NCBI GenBank assembly: GCA_934130235.1 | Contig: CAKOXU010000022.1 | Span: forward strand, 1 to 15,945 | DNA: 15,945 bases | Direction of reading: 5' to 3' | From: an uncultured Bacilli bacterium | GTDB taxonomy: Bacteria; Bacillota_I; Bacilli_A; RF39; UBA660 | Shown: one piece after another, positions 1 to 7,209 of the stretch | Layout of the letters: each line of letters starts with the position of its first letter | Position numbering within the stretch: position 1 is the first letter of the stretch | Notes under the pieces: generated by a model | What the model was told of the DNA's origin: nothing | Database searches by the model: none | The model's input: only the letters and a program-made list of their open reading frames with translations | Program-made: the position numbers and the translations under genes

Positions 1-2
1 AT

Positions 3-386
3 TTTATATATAGTTATCCAAAAGATTTATCTGGTGGTATGAGACAAAGGGTAGCGCTTATTAGAACTCTTGCAAGTAATCCAGATCTACTTTTGTTAGA
101 TGAACCATTTTCAGCTCTTGATTATCAATCAAGACTTGCTATTTCTGATGATATTTATAATATTCTAAAAAAAGAGAAAAAGACTATGATTATGGTTACA
201 CATGACATAGCCGAAGCTATAAGTATGTGCGATAAAGTAATAGTTTTATCTAATAGACCTTCTGTTATAAAGAATATATATAGTATTAAATTGGAAAATA
301 AATCAAATCCAATAAACAATAGAAAAGATAAAAATTTTTCATATTATTATGATGCTATATGGAAGGATATTGATTTTCATGTATAA
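3..386 (+). CDS. ABC transporter ATP-binding protein (nitrate/sulfonate/taurine-type), 5'-truncated
   Basis: Nucleotide-binding subunit of an ABC importer, working at the inner face of the membrane. The reading frame is open from base 3, so the gene begins before the window and only the C-terminal ~127 residues are present; the first visible ATG (base 39) lies inside the ABC signature and is not the start. In order: the signature LSGGMRQR, Walker B with catalytic Glu (LLLLDEPFSALD) and the switch His (VTHDIAEA). Walker A lies off the window. The downstream permease overlaps this stop by 8 bases, so the two are translationally coupled. The motif spacing and the SsuC/TauC-like partner place it in the taurine/nitrate/sulfonate/thiamine-precursor importer class. 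The substrate cannot be read from what is here, and the binding protein is not in the window. Confidence 0.95.
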   Translation, partial: FIYSYPKDLSGGMRQRVALIRTLASNPDLLLLDEPFSALDYQSRLAISDDIYNILKKEKKTMIMVTHDIAEAISMCDKVIVLSNRPSVIKNIYSIKLENKSNPINNRKDKNFSYYYDAIWKDIDFHV

Positions 387-1161
387 TAAAGAACACTTAA
401 AATATCTAAGAAAAATTAAGAAAGAAAAAATCGTAATAACTTGTTATCAATTTTTAATACTTGTTATTTTTATTTGTTTTTGGCAATTATTAGTTGATAA
501 AAAAGTGATTGATTCTTTTATTTTCTCAAGTCCTAAAAAAGTATTTGAAACTATCCTTAACTTAGTAAACAAGGACTTATTTATTCACGTCTGGACTACA
601 ATTTATGAAACCATATTAAGTTTTAGTATTGCGACTATATTAGGAACTCTTATAGCGGCTATTCTTTGGTGGAATAAAAGATTACAAAGAATTATAGAAC
701 CTTATCTTACAATATTAAATAGTTTGCCGAAGGTAGCACTTGGCCCGATTATAATTATATGGTTTGGTGCTGGCATTAAATCTATTATTTTTATGGCTCT
801 TTTAATATCTCTCATAATAACTATTATAAATGTATATGAAGGGTTTAATAGTGTTAATGACAACAAAATTAAATTAATGAAATCATTGAGAGCTAATAAG
901 GGACAAATCTTTTTTAAATTAATATTACCTAACAGTATATCTTCAATAATAAGTGCTTTAAAAATAAATGTCAGTATGTCATTAATTGGCGTGATAATGG
1001 GTGAATTTTTAGTTTCAAAAAAAGGAATAGGATATTTAATTTTATATGGATCGCAAGTATTTAATTTAAGTCTTGTGATAAGCGGAGTAATTATACTATG
1101 TATAATATCTGCTGTTATGTATTATATAGTAAGTTTTATAGAGAAAAAAGTAAAAAAGTAA
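379..1161 (+). CDS. ABC transporter permease (SsuC/TauC-like, binding-protein-dependent importer)
   Basis: Membrane-spanning subunit of the importer begun by the preceding ATPase. I chose the ATG at 379 (260 residues, normal for the family) because GGAAGGA lies upstream at a workable distance, while the in-frame ATG at 349 has no ribosome-binding site. About six hydrophobic segments are visible. The cytoplasmic EAA loop that docks on the ATPase is recognisable around residues 165-190, with the key Gly (NKGQIFFKLILP) and the following ILP. The motif SLPKVALGPIIIIWFG is typical of nitrate/sulfonate/thiamine-precursor permeases. The start overlaps the ATPase stop by 8 bases and the gene is closed by a strong hairpin. 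The substrate is unknown; similar permeases move sulfonates, nitrate, or pyrimidine/riboflavin precursors. Confidence 0.93.
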   Translation: MYNKEHLKYLRKIKKEKIVITCYQFLILVIFICFWQLLVDKKVIDSFIFSSPKKVFETILNLVNKDLFIHVWTTIYETILSFSIATILGTLIAAILWWNKRLQRIIEPYLTILNSLPKVALGPIIIIWFGAGIKSIIFMALLISLIITIINVYEGFNSVNDNKIKLMKSLRANKGQIFFKLILPNSISSIISALKINVSMSLIGVIMGEFLVSKKGIGYLILYGSQVFNLSLVISGVIILCIISAVMYYIVSFIEKKVKK

Positions 1162-1183
1162 AGAAGGCTTACGCCTTCTTTTT
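1161..1183. terminator. Bidirectional intrinsic terminator between convergent operons
   Basis: Perfect 8-bp stem (1161-1168 with 1173-1180) and a four-base loop, followed by five T on the + strand. Read on the - strand, the same hairpin is followed by a T-rich run. The + stem begins at the last base of the permease stop codon, and the loop holds the stop codon of the opposite PrsW-like gene, so one element ends both transcripts. Confidence 0.9.
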
Positions 1184-2341
1184 ATCTAATTTTTTTGCAT
1201 CATCTATTTGTTTTAATCCTAAATTAATAAAATATATTATTACAATCCAAGCAATAACTGTTAACCCTACTCTGAATAACTCAAAAGGAGCAGTTATTGG
1301 TAAATCCCATGCCCAATGAAGTGCAACTGGTATTAAACATATAAGTAAAAATCTTTTATCATTTAAATGTTTTTTGTCTAAAACTTCAAATCCTTTTACA
1401 TACATTAATGCTGCACCTTCTATTGTAGCCCAAGCGACATGCATTCCGGGTGCTAATAAACCTCTTGCTTTAATTATAGAAAGCATTGTTTCAAGACCAT
1501 TATTAAGACCAAATCTCAAAATATATCCAGCTGTTTCAAAAGCTCCAAAGCCTGCACCTACTGCAGCTCCTATAAGTAAACCATTTAATATATATTTACA
1601 TTTTCTATTTTTAAATAAGAAGAATGCAACTATGCATGTTTTAGCAGTCTCTTCTATTAAACTTACGAAAAAGGCTCCCTCGAAATTCAATACAGCAGTT
1701 TTTTGTTCAAAAAATGGTAATGAAAAATATAAAATTGCCACAAAAAGTGAAGCAGCTCCACCTATTACAAAGTACTTTAATACTTTATAAAAAGGTATAT
1801 TTCTAAATAAATTAATTTCAAAAAAGAAAATTAATACTGCTACTGGAACAGAGAATGCCGCAAGCATAATCATTGCTGGTAGAAAATTATTATTACCATA
1901 ATAAACAAATCCTATATATGTTGGTATATAAGCAATTATAAAGAATAATAAGATCTTAAAATATACCCAGGCACCAGTTTTCGATACATCCGTTGGATCT
2001 ACATCTTTAAGTTGTGGCGTTGTATTTTTTCCACCACATGTAAAAACCTCATCTAACTCTTCTTCTGTATGCTTTTTAAATGTATTTTTAAATAAATCCT
2101 TAAATGAAACATAATTTTTTGAAGTAGCACCTGTTAATTTATCTAAATTTTCAGTAATTATGTTTGTTGCTGACTTCTTAAAAATTGGAAATCCACATTC
2201 TGGGCAATTTTCTTCGTCCCCTTTTAATTTAAATCCACACTCTGGACATTTAGTCAAATTCATTTTTACTCCACAATGTGGGCATTCTTTTGCACTAGAT
2301 GAAACATCTTTTCCGCATTCACTACACTTTATTAAAGCCAT
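1169..2341 (-). CDS. Zinc-ribbon PrsW-family intramembrane metalloprotease
   Basis: Predicted polytopic membrane protease, 390 residues. Two N-terminal zinc ribbons are visible: Cys 6, 9, 20, 23 and Cys 32, 35, 46, 49. A soluble linker (about 55-120) precedes roughly eight hydrophobic segments. The membrane part has the PrsW signatures in order: EETAK (E230, E231, K234), GAFET with E269, H301 in PGMHVAW, and HWAWD (H342, D346). In Bacillus subtilis PrsW starts degradation of an anti-sigma factor; the substrate here is unknown. The start codon lies one base after the stop of the upstream gene, and its GGAGGA ribosome-binding site is formed by that gene's last two Gly codons, so the pair is coupled. 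The two ribbons are an unusual addition. I am sure of the family and unsure of the substrate. Confidence 0.9.
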   Translation of the reverse strand: MALIKCSECGKDVSSSAKECPHCGVKMNLTKCPECGFKLKGDEENCPECGFPIFKKSATNIITENLDKLTGATSKNYVSFKDLFKNTFKKHTEEELDEVFTCGGKNTTPQLKDVDPTDVSKTGAWVYFKILLFFIIAYIPTYIGFVYYGNNNFLPAMIMLAAFSVPVAVLIFFFEINLFRNIPFYKVLKYFVIGGAASLFVAILYFSLPFFEQKTAVLNFEGAFFVSLIEETAKTCIVAFFLFKNRKCKYILNGLLIGAAVGAGFGAFETAGYILRFGLNNGLETMLSIIKARGLLAPGMHVAWATIEGAALMYVKGFEVLDKKHLNDKRFLLICLIPVALHWAWDLPITAPFELFRVGLTVIAWIVIIYFINLGLKQIDDAKKLDKKKA

Positions 2342-2342
2342 A

Positions 2343-3029
2343 TTATCCTCCTATACTAAATGTAGTTATAACATGTTCAACTACATTATTTATTTCTTGT
2401 GTGTTCACATTTTCTTCTTTTGAACCAATCATATATACTACATTATTTTCTACTATTGCATATCTATTATCGACCACTAAGTGATTATCTGAAGTATAAT
2501 TGTAAGCTAATCCATACACTAATTTATTACCTATTGTTCCAGATACTAAATCTATAGTTATTTTAAGATCATTATACTCTTTTTTCATATAATCAGTAAA
2601 ACTATTTAAAAACTGTACTGCATTATTAAAGTTATCATATCTTCCTATAACTATGTATGGTACTAAAGCTCCTTGATTATCAATATTTTTAGCTAAATAG
2701 ATCAATCCATCATTTCCAGTTGATACTTTATAATCATTTGGATACTCAAATGATATTTTTAATGTTGAATTTGTATATACTTTATACCCACTGTTAGTAG
2801 ATGGTGTTGTAGTACTATCTTGATTATTATTTTTAATATTACTTTTATTATTAAAAAGTAATAACGCACCCAATATAAGTATTGCAATAATAATTAGATA
2901 TTTAGAATTATTATTTTTAAAATCTGTTGTTTTTTTGGATCGAGTATTAAGTTCAAATCCACATTTTGGACAAGTTTCAGCTTGATCACTTATTTTACTT
3001 CCACATTCACTACATTTTATTAAAGCCAT
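2343..3029 (-). CDS. Zinc-ribbon, single-pass membrane protein with exported PsbP-like domain
   Basis: 228 residues. An N-terminal zinc ribbon (Cys 6, 9, 20, 23) is followed by a basic stretch, one transmembrane segment (about 44-59) and a Ser/Thr/Asn-rich linker (60-80). A mixed alpha/beta domain (about 82-225) begins YKVYTNSTLKISFEYPNDYK, reminiscent of PsbP/Mog1-fold exported domains. The predicted topology is ribbon inside, domain outside. The first ten residues, MALIKCSECG, are identical to those of the PrsW-like neighbour, and the start is preceded by AGGAGG. Coupling to the protease and this topology make it a plausible partner or substrate of the protease; that is inference. No enzymatic motif is visible. 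Confidence 0.85.
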   Translation of the reverse strand: MALIKCSECGSKISDQAETCPKCGFELNTRSKKTTDFKNNNSKYLIIIAILILGALLLFNNKSNIKNNNQDSTTTPSTNSGYKVYTNSTLKISFEYPNDYKVSTGNDGLIYLAKNIDNQGALVPYIVIGRYDNFNNAVQFLNSFTDYMKKEYNDLKITIDLVSGTIGNKLVYGLAYNYTSDNHLVVDNRYAIVENNVVYMIGSKEENVNTQEINNVVEHVITTFSIGG

Positions 3030-3059
3030 ATTACCCTCCTTTTATACAAGTATTTCTTT

Positions 3060-3075
3060 TAATAGTATACTATTA
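3060..3075. repeat. 16-bp perfect palindrome in the leader of the zinc-ribbon gene
   Basis: TAATAGTATACTATTA reads the same on both strands. It lies 31-46 bases before the zinc-ribbon gene and downstream of the best -10 candidate, so it could be an operator or an RNA hairpin. It is AT-only apart from one G and one C, so chance in this AT-rich DNA is possible. Confidence 0.4.
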
Positions 3076-3135
3076 TTAATGATCAATTATTCTAGATTTA
3101 CACAATCCCTACTATAAATACTTTACTCTAATTTT

Positions 3136-3144
3136 ATTATATCA
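3136..3144 (-). promoter_or_regulatory. Candidate extended -10 promoter for the zinc-ribbon/PrsW pair
   Basis: On the - strand this reads TGATATAAT, an extended -10 element (TGN-TATAAT) with no good -35 box at 17 bases. It is the best sigma-A-like match between the kinase terminator and the zinc-ribbon gene. It would give a leader of about 100 bases containing the 3060-3075 palindrome. Confidence 0.4.
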
Positions 3145-3180
3145 AAAATTAAAAATAAATACTATAGTAAAATACTTATT

Positions 3181-3206
3181 AAAAAAAAATAAACATTGTT
3201 TATTTT
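3181..3206 (-). terminator. Intrinsic terminator of the hybrid histidine kinase gene
   Basis: 9-bp stem (3198-3206 with 3186-3194) and a three-base loop, running into a T tract on the - strand. The kinase stop codon (3200-3202) lies inside the stem. The stem is AT-rich, with one G-C pair, so it may leak into the zinc-ribbon pair. Confidence 0.65.
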
Positions 3207-5074
3207 AATTTATTAAGAGTTTCTATTTCATCATCTGTAATAAATAAAACTCTATGTGAATTATCGTTTTCTTTTAGGCACTTATTTAATACTCTATTTA
3301 ACTCAGATTCATCAATAGGTTTAGATAGATAATCATTAAAACCAATGTTTATGTATTTATCCATTCTTCCTTCAATTGCATCTGCTGTAAGCGCGACTAC
3401 AGGTGTTGAAAAGCCCTTTATTTCTTTTAAACATCTTAAGGTCTCAATACCTCCCATTTTAGGCATCATTATATCCATAAATATTATATCATAATAATTA
3501 TTTTTTACATTTTCTATACATTCCGACCCACTGTTTGCTGTATCTACATCCATTTTTCTTGTTTTTAATTTTTTTGCTGCTACTTTTAAATTCAAAATAT
3601 TATCATCTACTATTAGAGCCTTTTTATCTTCAAACAGTGTTATTGTATTGATAACTTCTCTTTTATTATTAATCTTATTAGTTATTTTTTGACTTAAGGA
3701 AACAGTAAACTTAGAACCTTCATTATATACTGAACTTACTTCTATTTTTCCACCCATAATTTCAACAAGCGATTTTGTAATAGCAAGGCCAAGTCCAGTA
3801 CCCTCTATAATAGTATTTTTATCCTCATCTAACCTATTAAATTTAGTAAAGATTTTATCCAATTGTGATGGCTTTATACCTCTTCCTGTATCAGATATTT
3901 CTATTACTAACTTACATATACCCTTTTCATTTATACAACTAACTTTAAAGTCTATATATCCCTTATCTGTATATTTAGCAGCATTAATGAGTAAATTACT
4001 TATTATTTGCTTTAATTTACCAGAATCTCCATAAAGTGCTTCTGGTAATTCGTGAGAAAAATTAGTTCTTAACTCTATATCCTTTTCACCTATTTTAATT
4101 CTTGTTGCTGAAACAAGATAATTAAGTATCTCTATAGGATTATAAATCGATTCAACAAGATCTACTCTGTTAGCCTCTATTTTGCTTATATCAAGAATAC
4201 TATTAACTATTTCAAGCAAATTATCAGAAGCTACTACTATATCGTTTGCATCCTCTTTTGCTTCTTCCAATGTTTCAGCATTCTTTATACATTCACTAAA
4301 TCCTTTTATAGCATTTAATGGTGTCCTAATCTCGTGAGACATATTACTTAAAAAATCTGTTTTAGCACGATTAGATTTTTCTGCTACTGTTTTTGCATAT
4401 TCTAATTCATTAATTAACTTAACATCTGGATTTTCTATAGTGTGATACATTATGAAAACAATTAAAAAATCCATTACTGTTGTTATTGTAATTGTTGGGT
4501 TATGCTTTTGTATAATGGCTATTATACTCAAAAATATAACAAATATAATGAGTGGTAAAACTTTTTTAAAATTAATATATTTTATATTTTTTATTAATGA
4601 TATACTCCATATTACAAGAATAAATATAAAATATATATATGTATAATCAACTGCTTTTCCAACCGCATAACCTTTTCCAGTTGCGATTGGCAATACGCTT
4701 ATGACAATTACAGATATAAAAGTTATTAAATAAGATATTCTTTTTAACATATTATAATACTTAACATTACTTCGTTTACTTATCACATAACAAATGGTAA
4801 ACATATAAAGTGTCATATACAATATAAATAATATTAAACTAACTAAATATAATTTTGTTATTACTTGTAAAAAGGGGATATTATCAGGTAAAGTATATCC
4901 ACCATATGTACAAAACAATTCTAATATTAATCCAAATAGATTTGTGATTAATAACATAGTATATATATCAGTTTCTTCACTTTTTATATGCTTTTTTAGA
5001 AAGTACATAGTTGTAAGGGCAAGTGAAAAAATAAGTCCACATAAAATAAACGGTAAAAAGCCAACTAAATTCAT
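3200..5074 (-). CDS. Hybrid sensor histidine kinase, seven TM segments, HisKA-HATPase-REC
   Basis: Membrane sensor that autophosphorylates on His and passes phosphate to its own receiver domain. I chose the ATG at 5074 (624 residues) because AGGAAGG sits five bases before it; an in-frame ATG at 5107 has no ribosome-binding site and lies upstream of the likely transcription start. Positions counted from 5107 (subtract 11 for the chosen start): seven hydrophobic segments within 13-222; HisKA with SHEIRTPLN (His258); N box around N371; DTGRGI 406-411; GTGLGLA 436-442; receiver domain 496-612 with D501, D502, phospho-acceptor D545, T574 and K596; then a 23-residue tail. All catalytic residues are present. 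No extracellular ligand domain, HPt or DNA-binding response regulator is visible, so the output partner must be encoded elsewhere. It lies downstream of the acyl-ligase genes, which may only reflect position. Confidence 0.95.
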   Translation of the reverse strand: MNLVGFLPFILCGLIFSLALTTMYFLKKHIKSEETDIYTMLLITNLFGLILELFCTYGGYTLPDNIPFLQVITKLYLVSLILFILYMTLYMFTICYVISKRSNVKYYNMLKRISYLITFISVIVISVLPIATGKGYAVGKAVDYTYIYFIFILVIWSISLIKNIKYINFKKVLPLIIFVIFLSIIAIIQKHNPTITITTVMDFLIVFIMYHTIENPDVKLINELEYAKTVAEKSNRAKTDFLSNMSHEIRTPLNAIKGFSECIKNAETLEEAKEDANDIVVASDNLLEIVNSILDISKIEANRVDLVESIYNPIEILNYLVSATRIKIGEKDIELRTNFSHELPEALYGDSGKLKQIISNLLINAAKYTDKGYIDFKVSCINEKGICKLVIEISDTGRGIKPSQLDKIFTKFNRLDEDKNTIIEGTGLGLAITKSLVEIMGGKIEVSSVYNEGSKFTVSLSQKITNKINNKREVINTITLFEDKKALIVDDNILNLKVAAKKLKTRKMDVDTANSGSECIENVKNNYYDIIFMDIMMPKMGGIETLRCLKEIKGFSTPVVALTADAIEGRMDKYINIGFNDYLSKPIDESELNRVLNKCLKENDNSHRVLFITDDEIETLNKLK

Positions 5075-5097
5075 ACTAACCTTCCTATTCTTTAAAT

Positions 5098-5126
5098 ATT
5101 TTATCATATTTATTTTTAAATGTATA
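5098..5126 (-). promoter_or_regulatory. Candidate promoter of the histidine kinase gene
   Basis: On the - strand: TATACA, a 17-base spacer, then TAAAAT with an upstream TGA (extended -10). Initiation near 5091 would give a leader of about 17 bases carrying AGGAAGG and would exclude the ATG at 5107, which agrees with a start at 5074. The -35 box is weak. Confidence 0.4.
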
Positions 5127-5130
5127 GACT

Positions 5131-5159
5131 AAAAATGAAACCTATAAATAGATTTCATT
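5131..5159 (-). terminator. Intrinsic terminator after the second acyl ligase
   Basis: 11-bp stem (5149-5159 with 5134-5144, one G-T wobble) and a four-base loop, followed by five T on the - strand. It overlaps two bases of the ligase stop codon at 5158-5160 and separates the ligase from the kinase gene. Confidence 0.75.
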
Positions 5160-7125
5160 ATTTTTTTACTAATACTTTATTTTTAGTATTATTGTATACT
5201 TGATCAATAATATTAAACTCTATACATTTTTCATTTATTCCTTCACTTTTTAGTAATGATGTACTTCTTTTACCACTAGGATCCAAAGGATATGATTCTT
5301 TAAAATCTCTCACTCTAATAAAAAGATTATCAAGAGCTTCTTCTGGTATACTAGTTTTTAATCTTTTACACATGCTTTTTAATATATACTCACTAGATTT
5401 TTTAGTAGTTGGCTGAAATTCGATATGACAGACGTAAGAATTACGGGTAGAATTTACATTAACGATAGTACATGACATTATGTTTTTGGTATCTCTCAAT
5501 ATTTCATCTTCTATATAAAATATAGGTAATCTTGAACCATCTGATAAAATCATATCATCGTTTGCTCTACCTTTCATTTTAACTCTGCCTTGTCTATCAG
5601 ACTTGTAAGAATAAATACCTAAATTTAGCCATTCTTTTCCGTATTTATCAGTTATTCTTGTTTTAGCATTAAACTTATCATCTGTATAACCTATCATTTC
5701 ACAAGGAGATTTCTCCACTAATACACCTGGCTCATGTAATTTACAGTAATCTAAATTTTTATTCAACACTTCTATTTCAGCAAACTTAATAGGTGTTAAA
5801 CCTAAACCCTCACCTTTTACAAAATTATTTGGTAATTTTTCTAATAACGATTTAAAAAGTGTCACAAATATTCCTGTACCTTCAGTTGTTCCACCACCAA
5901 TTGAAAATGTTACAGGGGACAATGGATAAGGCAGTTTGTCAACACCAAACTTGTGTTTTCTAGAAGTATAATTAAAGAATTTTTCTTCTCCCTCTGAACA
6001 TGCTTCACCTGTTACCGTTGGTATCATTAAAAACGGTAATTTAACATTCTTCCAAGCATCATCATAATTAAGTAATTTACATAAATGTGCCCAGTATCCA
6101 GTACTAGTCGTTACAAAGTTTGATTTATTGATTAACAATGCGTATGGAAAAAATTCTTTTGAATAAAATGGCTCACAATCATATGTGCATCCACAATACA
6201 AAGTATCTGATATACCACAAGAAAGCGCTATATGAGTATCAGGTGGTATATGTCCCAAAAATTTTAAATCTTTCATTTCTGCTGTACCTGATACATCTGG
6301 TTCATAAAATCTTGCTAATGTAATATAACTCCTATTTGATTGAATAACACCTTTTGGTCTACCTGGACTTGTAGTTCCACTTGTATATGTAATCGTAAGT
6401 GGATCATTTAAATCTACCTGTTCAAATAGATTATCATTATAATCACGTCCAAGATTTATAAATTCATTAGTAGATAAAATATTACTATTATTTTGTTTAT
6501 ATTTGTTAACTTTATTTTCTATTTTATGAAATTTTGAATCAATTTCCTCATATGGATTATAAGCTTCATTATTTTTATTTCTTTTAAATGAATCAGTTAA
6601 TGAAAACATGATTATGTTTTTAGCATTAGAATTATTTATAGATTCTTTTATTGTTTCATAAGCTAAATCATCAACAAACATATACTTACTAGATGAATTG
6701 TTGATTATTTCGGTTAAATATTCATGGTTAAACCAATCTCCAACTACATTAATTTTAGCCCCTATAAAACTGGCTGCCAAAAATAAGTATATAAACTCCG
6801 GAATATTAGTAGTACAAATAGGTATTTCATCGCCCTTACCTATTCCTAAGTATTTTAAAGATTTAGCATACATATAAGCTTGATTAAACATACTCTCATA
6901 AGTAATATTATTTCCTCTATATTGAATAGCTACCTTATTTAAATTCTTTTTGTTTTTATTAAATATTTCGATTGCCCAAGAATGATTATGATTATTATCT
7001 AAATTTTTAAGTACTTCTTTTACCTTAGTAGTTAATTTATCAGAAAATTCGTATGGTTGTTTACAAGCATTTTTATCTTTTTCCAATAATTCTATTTCTT
7101 TTTCTATTTTTTCTATATAGTTCAT
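5158..7125 (-). CDS. AMP-binding acyl-CoA/acyl-acid ligase with expanded P-loop
   Basis: Adenylate-forming enzyme of the acyl-CoA synthetase superfamily (655 residues), expected to activate a carboxylic acid with ATP and pass it to a thiol such as CoA. A short helical charged N-terminus precedes the large domain. Visible motifs: TSGTTSPGRPKG (248-259), GGTTEG (411-416), Asp510 in SYKSDRQGRV, GRANDDMI (519-526), and the C-terminal catalytic Lys619 in LDPSGKRS. The phosphate loop has four residues between TSGTT and PKG where most family members have two. The substrate cannot be told. It has its own promoter (7151-7179) and a GGGGGAG ribosome-binding site, and follows a second ligase in the same direction, so the two may act on different acids or in sequence. 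It is divergent from the neighbouring ligase, hence not a recent duplicate. Confidence 0.88.
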   Translation of the reverse strand: MNYIEKIEKEIELLEKDKNACKQPYEFSDKLTTKVKEVLKNLDNNHNHSWAIEIFNKNKKNLNKVAIQYRGNNITYESMFNQAYMYAKSLKYLGIGKGDEIPICTTNIPEFIYLFLAASFIGAKINVVGDWFNHEYLTEIINNSSSKYMFVDDLAYETIKESINNSNAKNIIMFSLTDSFKRNKNNEAYNPYEEIDSKFHKIENKVNKYKQNNSNILSTNEFINLGRDYNDNLFEQVDLNDPLTITYTSGTTSPGRPKGVIQSNRSYITLARFYEPDVSGTAEMKDLKFLGHIPPDTHIALSCGISDTLYCGCTYDCEPFYSKEFFPYALLINKSNFVTTSTGYWAHLCKLLNYDDAWKNVKLPFLMIPTVTGEACSEGEEKFFNYTSRKHKFGVDKLPYPLSPVTFSIGGGTTEGTGIFVTLFKSLLEKLPNNFVKGEGLGLTPIKFAEIEVLNKNLDYCKLHEPGVLVEKSPCEMIGYTDDKFNAKTRITDKYGKEWLNLGIYSYKSDRQGRVKMKGRANDDMILSDGSRLPIFYIEDEILRDTKNIMSCTIVNVNSTRNSYVCHIEFQPTTKKSSEYILKSMCKRLKTSIPEEALDNLFIRVRDFKESYPLDPSGKRSTSLLKSEGINEKCIEFNIIDQVYNNTKNKVLVKK

Positions 7126-7150
7126 TTAAATCTCCCCCAAAATTAGTTAT

Positions 7151-7179
7151 ATATTACACTATTATAGACTATTTGTCAA
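7151..7179 (-). promoter_or_regulatory. Strong sigma-A-type promoter for the second acyl ligase
   Basis: On the - strand: TTGACA (7174-7179), a 17-base spacer, TAATAT (7151-7156). Initiation near 7144 gives a leader of about 20 bases with GGGGGAGA. The gene can therefore be transcribed independently of the two upstream genes. Confidence 0.75.
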
Positions 7180-7185
7180 TCATAT

Positions 7186-7209
7186 AAAGAATAGCTATTG
7201 CTATTCTTT
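7186..7209 (-). terminator. Hairpin at the end of the first acyl ligase (no U tract)
   Basis: Perfect 10-bp stem (7200-7209 with 7186-7195) around a four-base loop. The first ligase's TAG stop (7201-7203) lies in the stem. No T run follows, so it may be a weak or factor-dependent terminator or an mRNA 3'-end stabiliser that lets some transcripts continue into the next ligase. Confidence 0.5.

Noticed and set aside
1374..1790. Open frame of 138 codons on the + strand opposite the PrsW gene
   Set aside because: Antisense shadow: no ribosome-binding site, no family resemblance, and the - strand frame has clear PrsW motifs.
5075..5107. Upstream ATG for the histidine kinase
   Set aside because: No ribosome-binding site, and it lies at or upstream of the predicted transcription start; AGGAAGG precedes the ATG at 5074.
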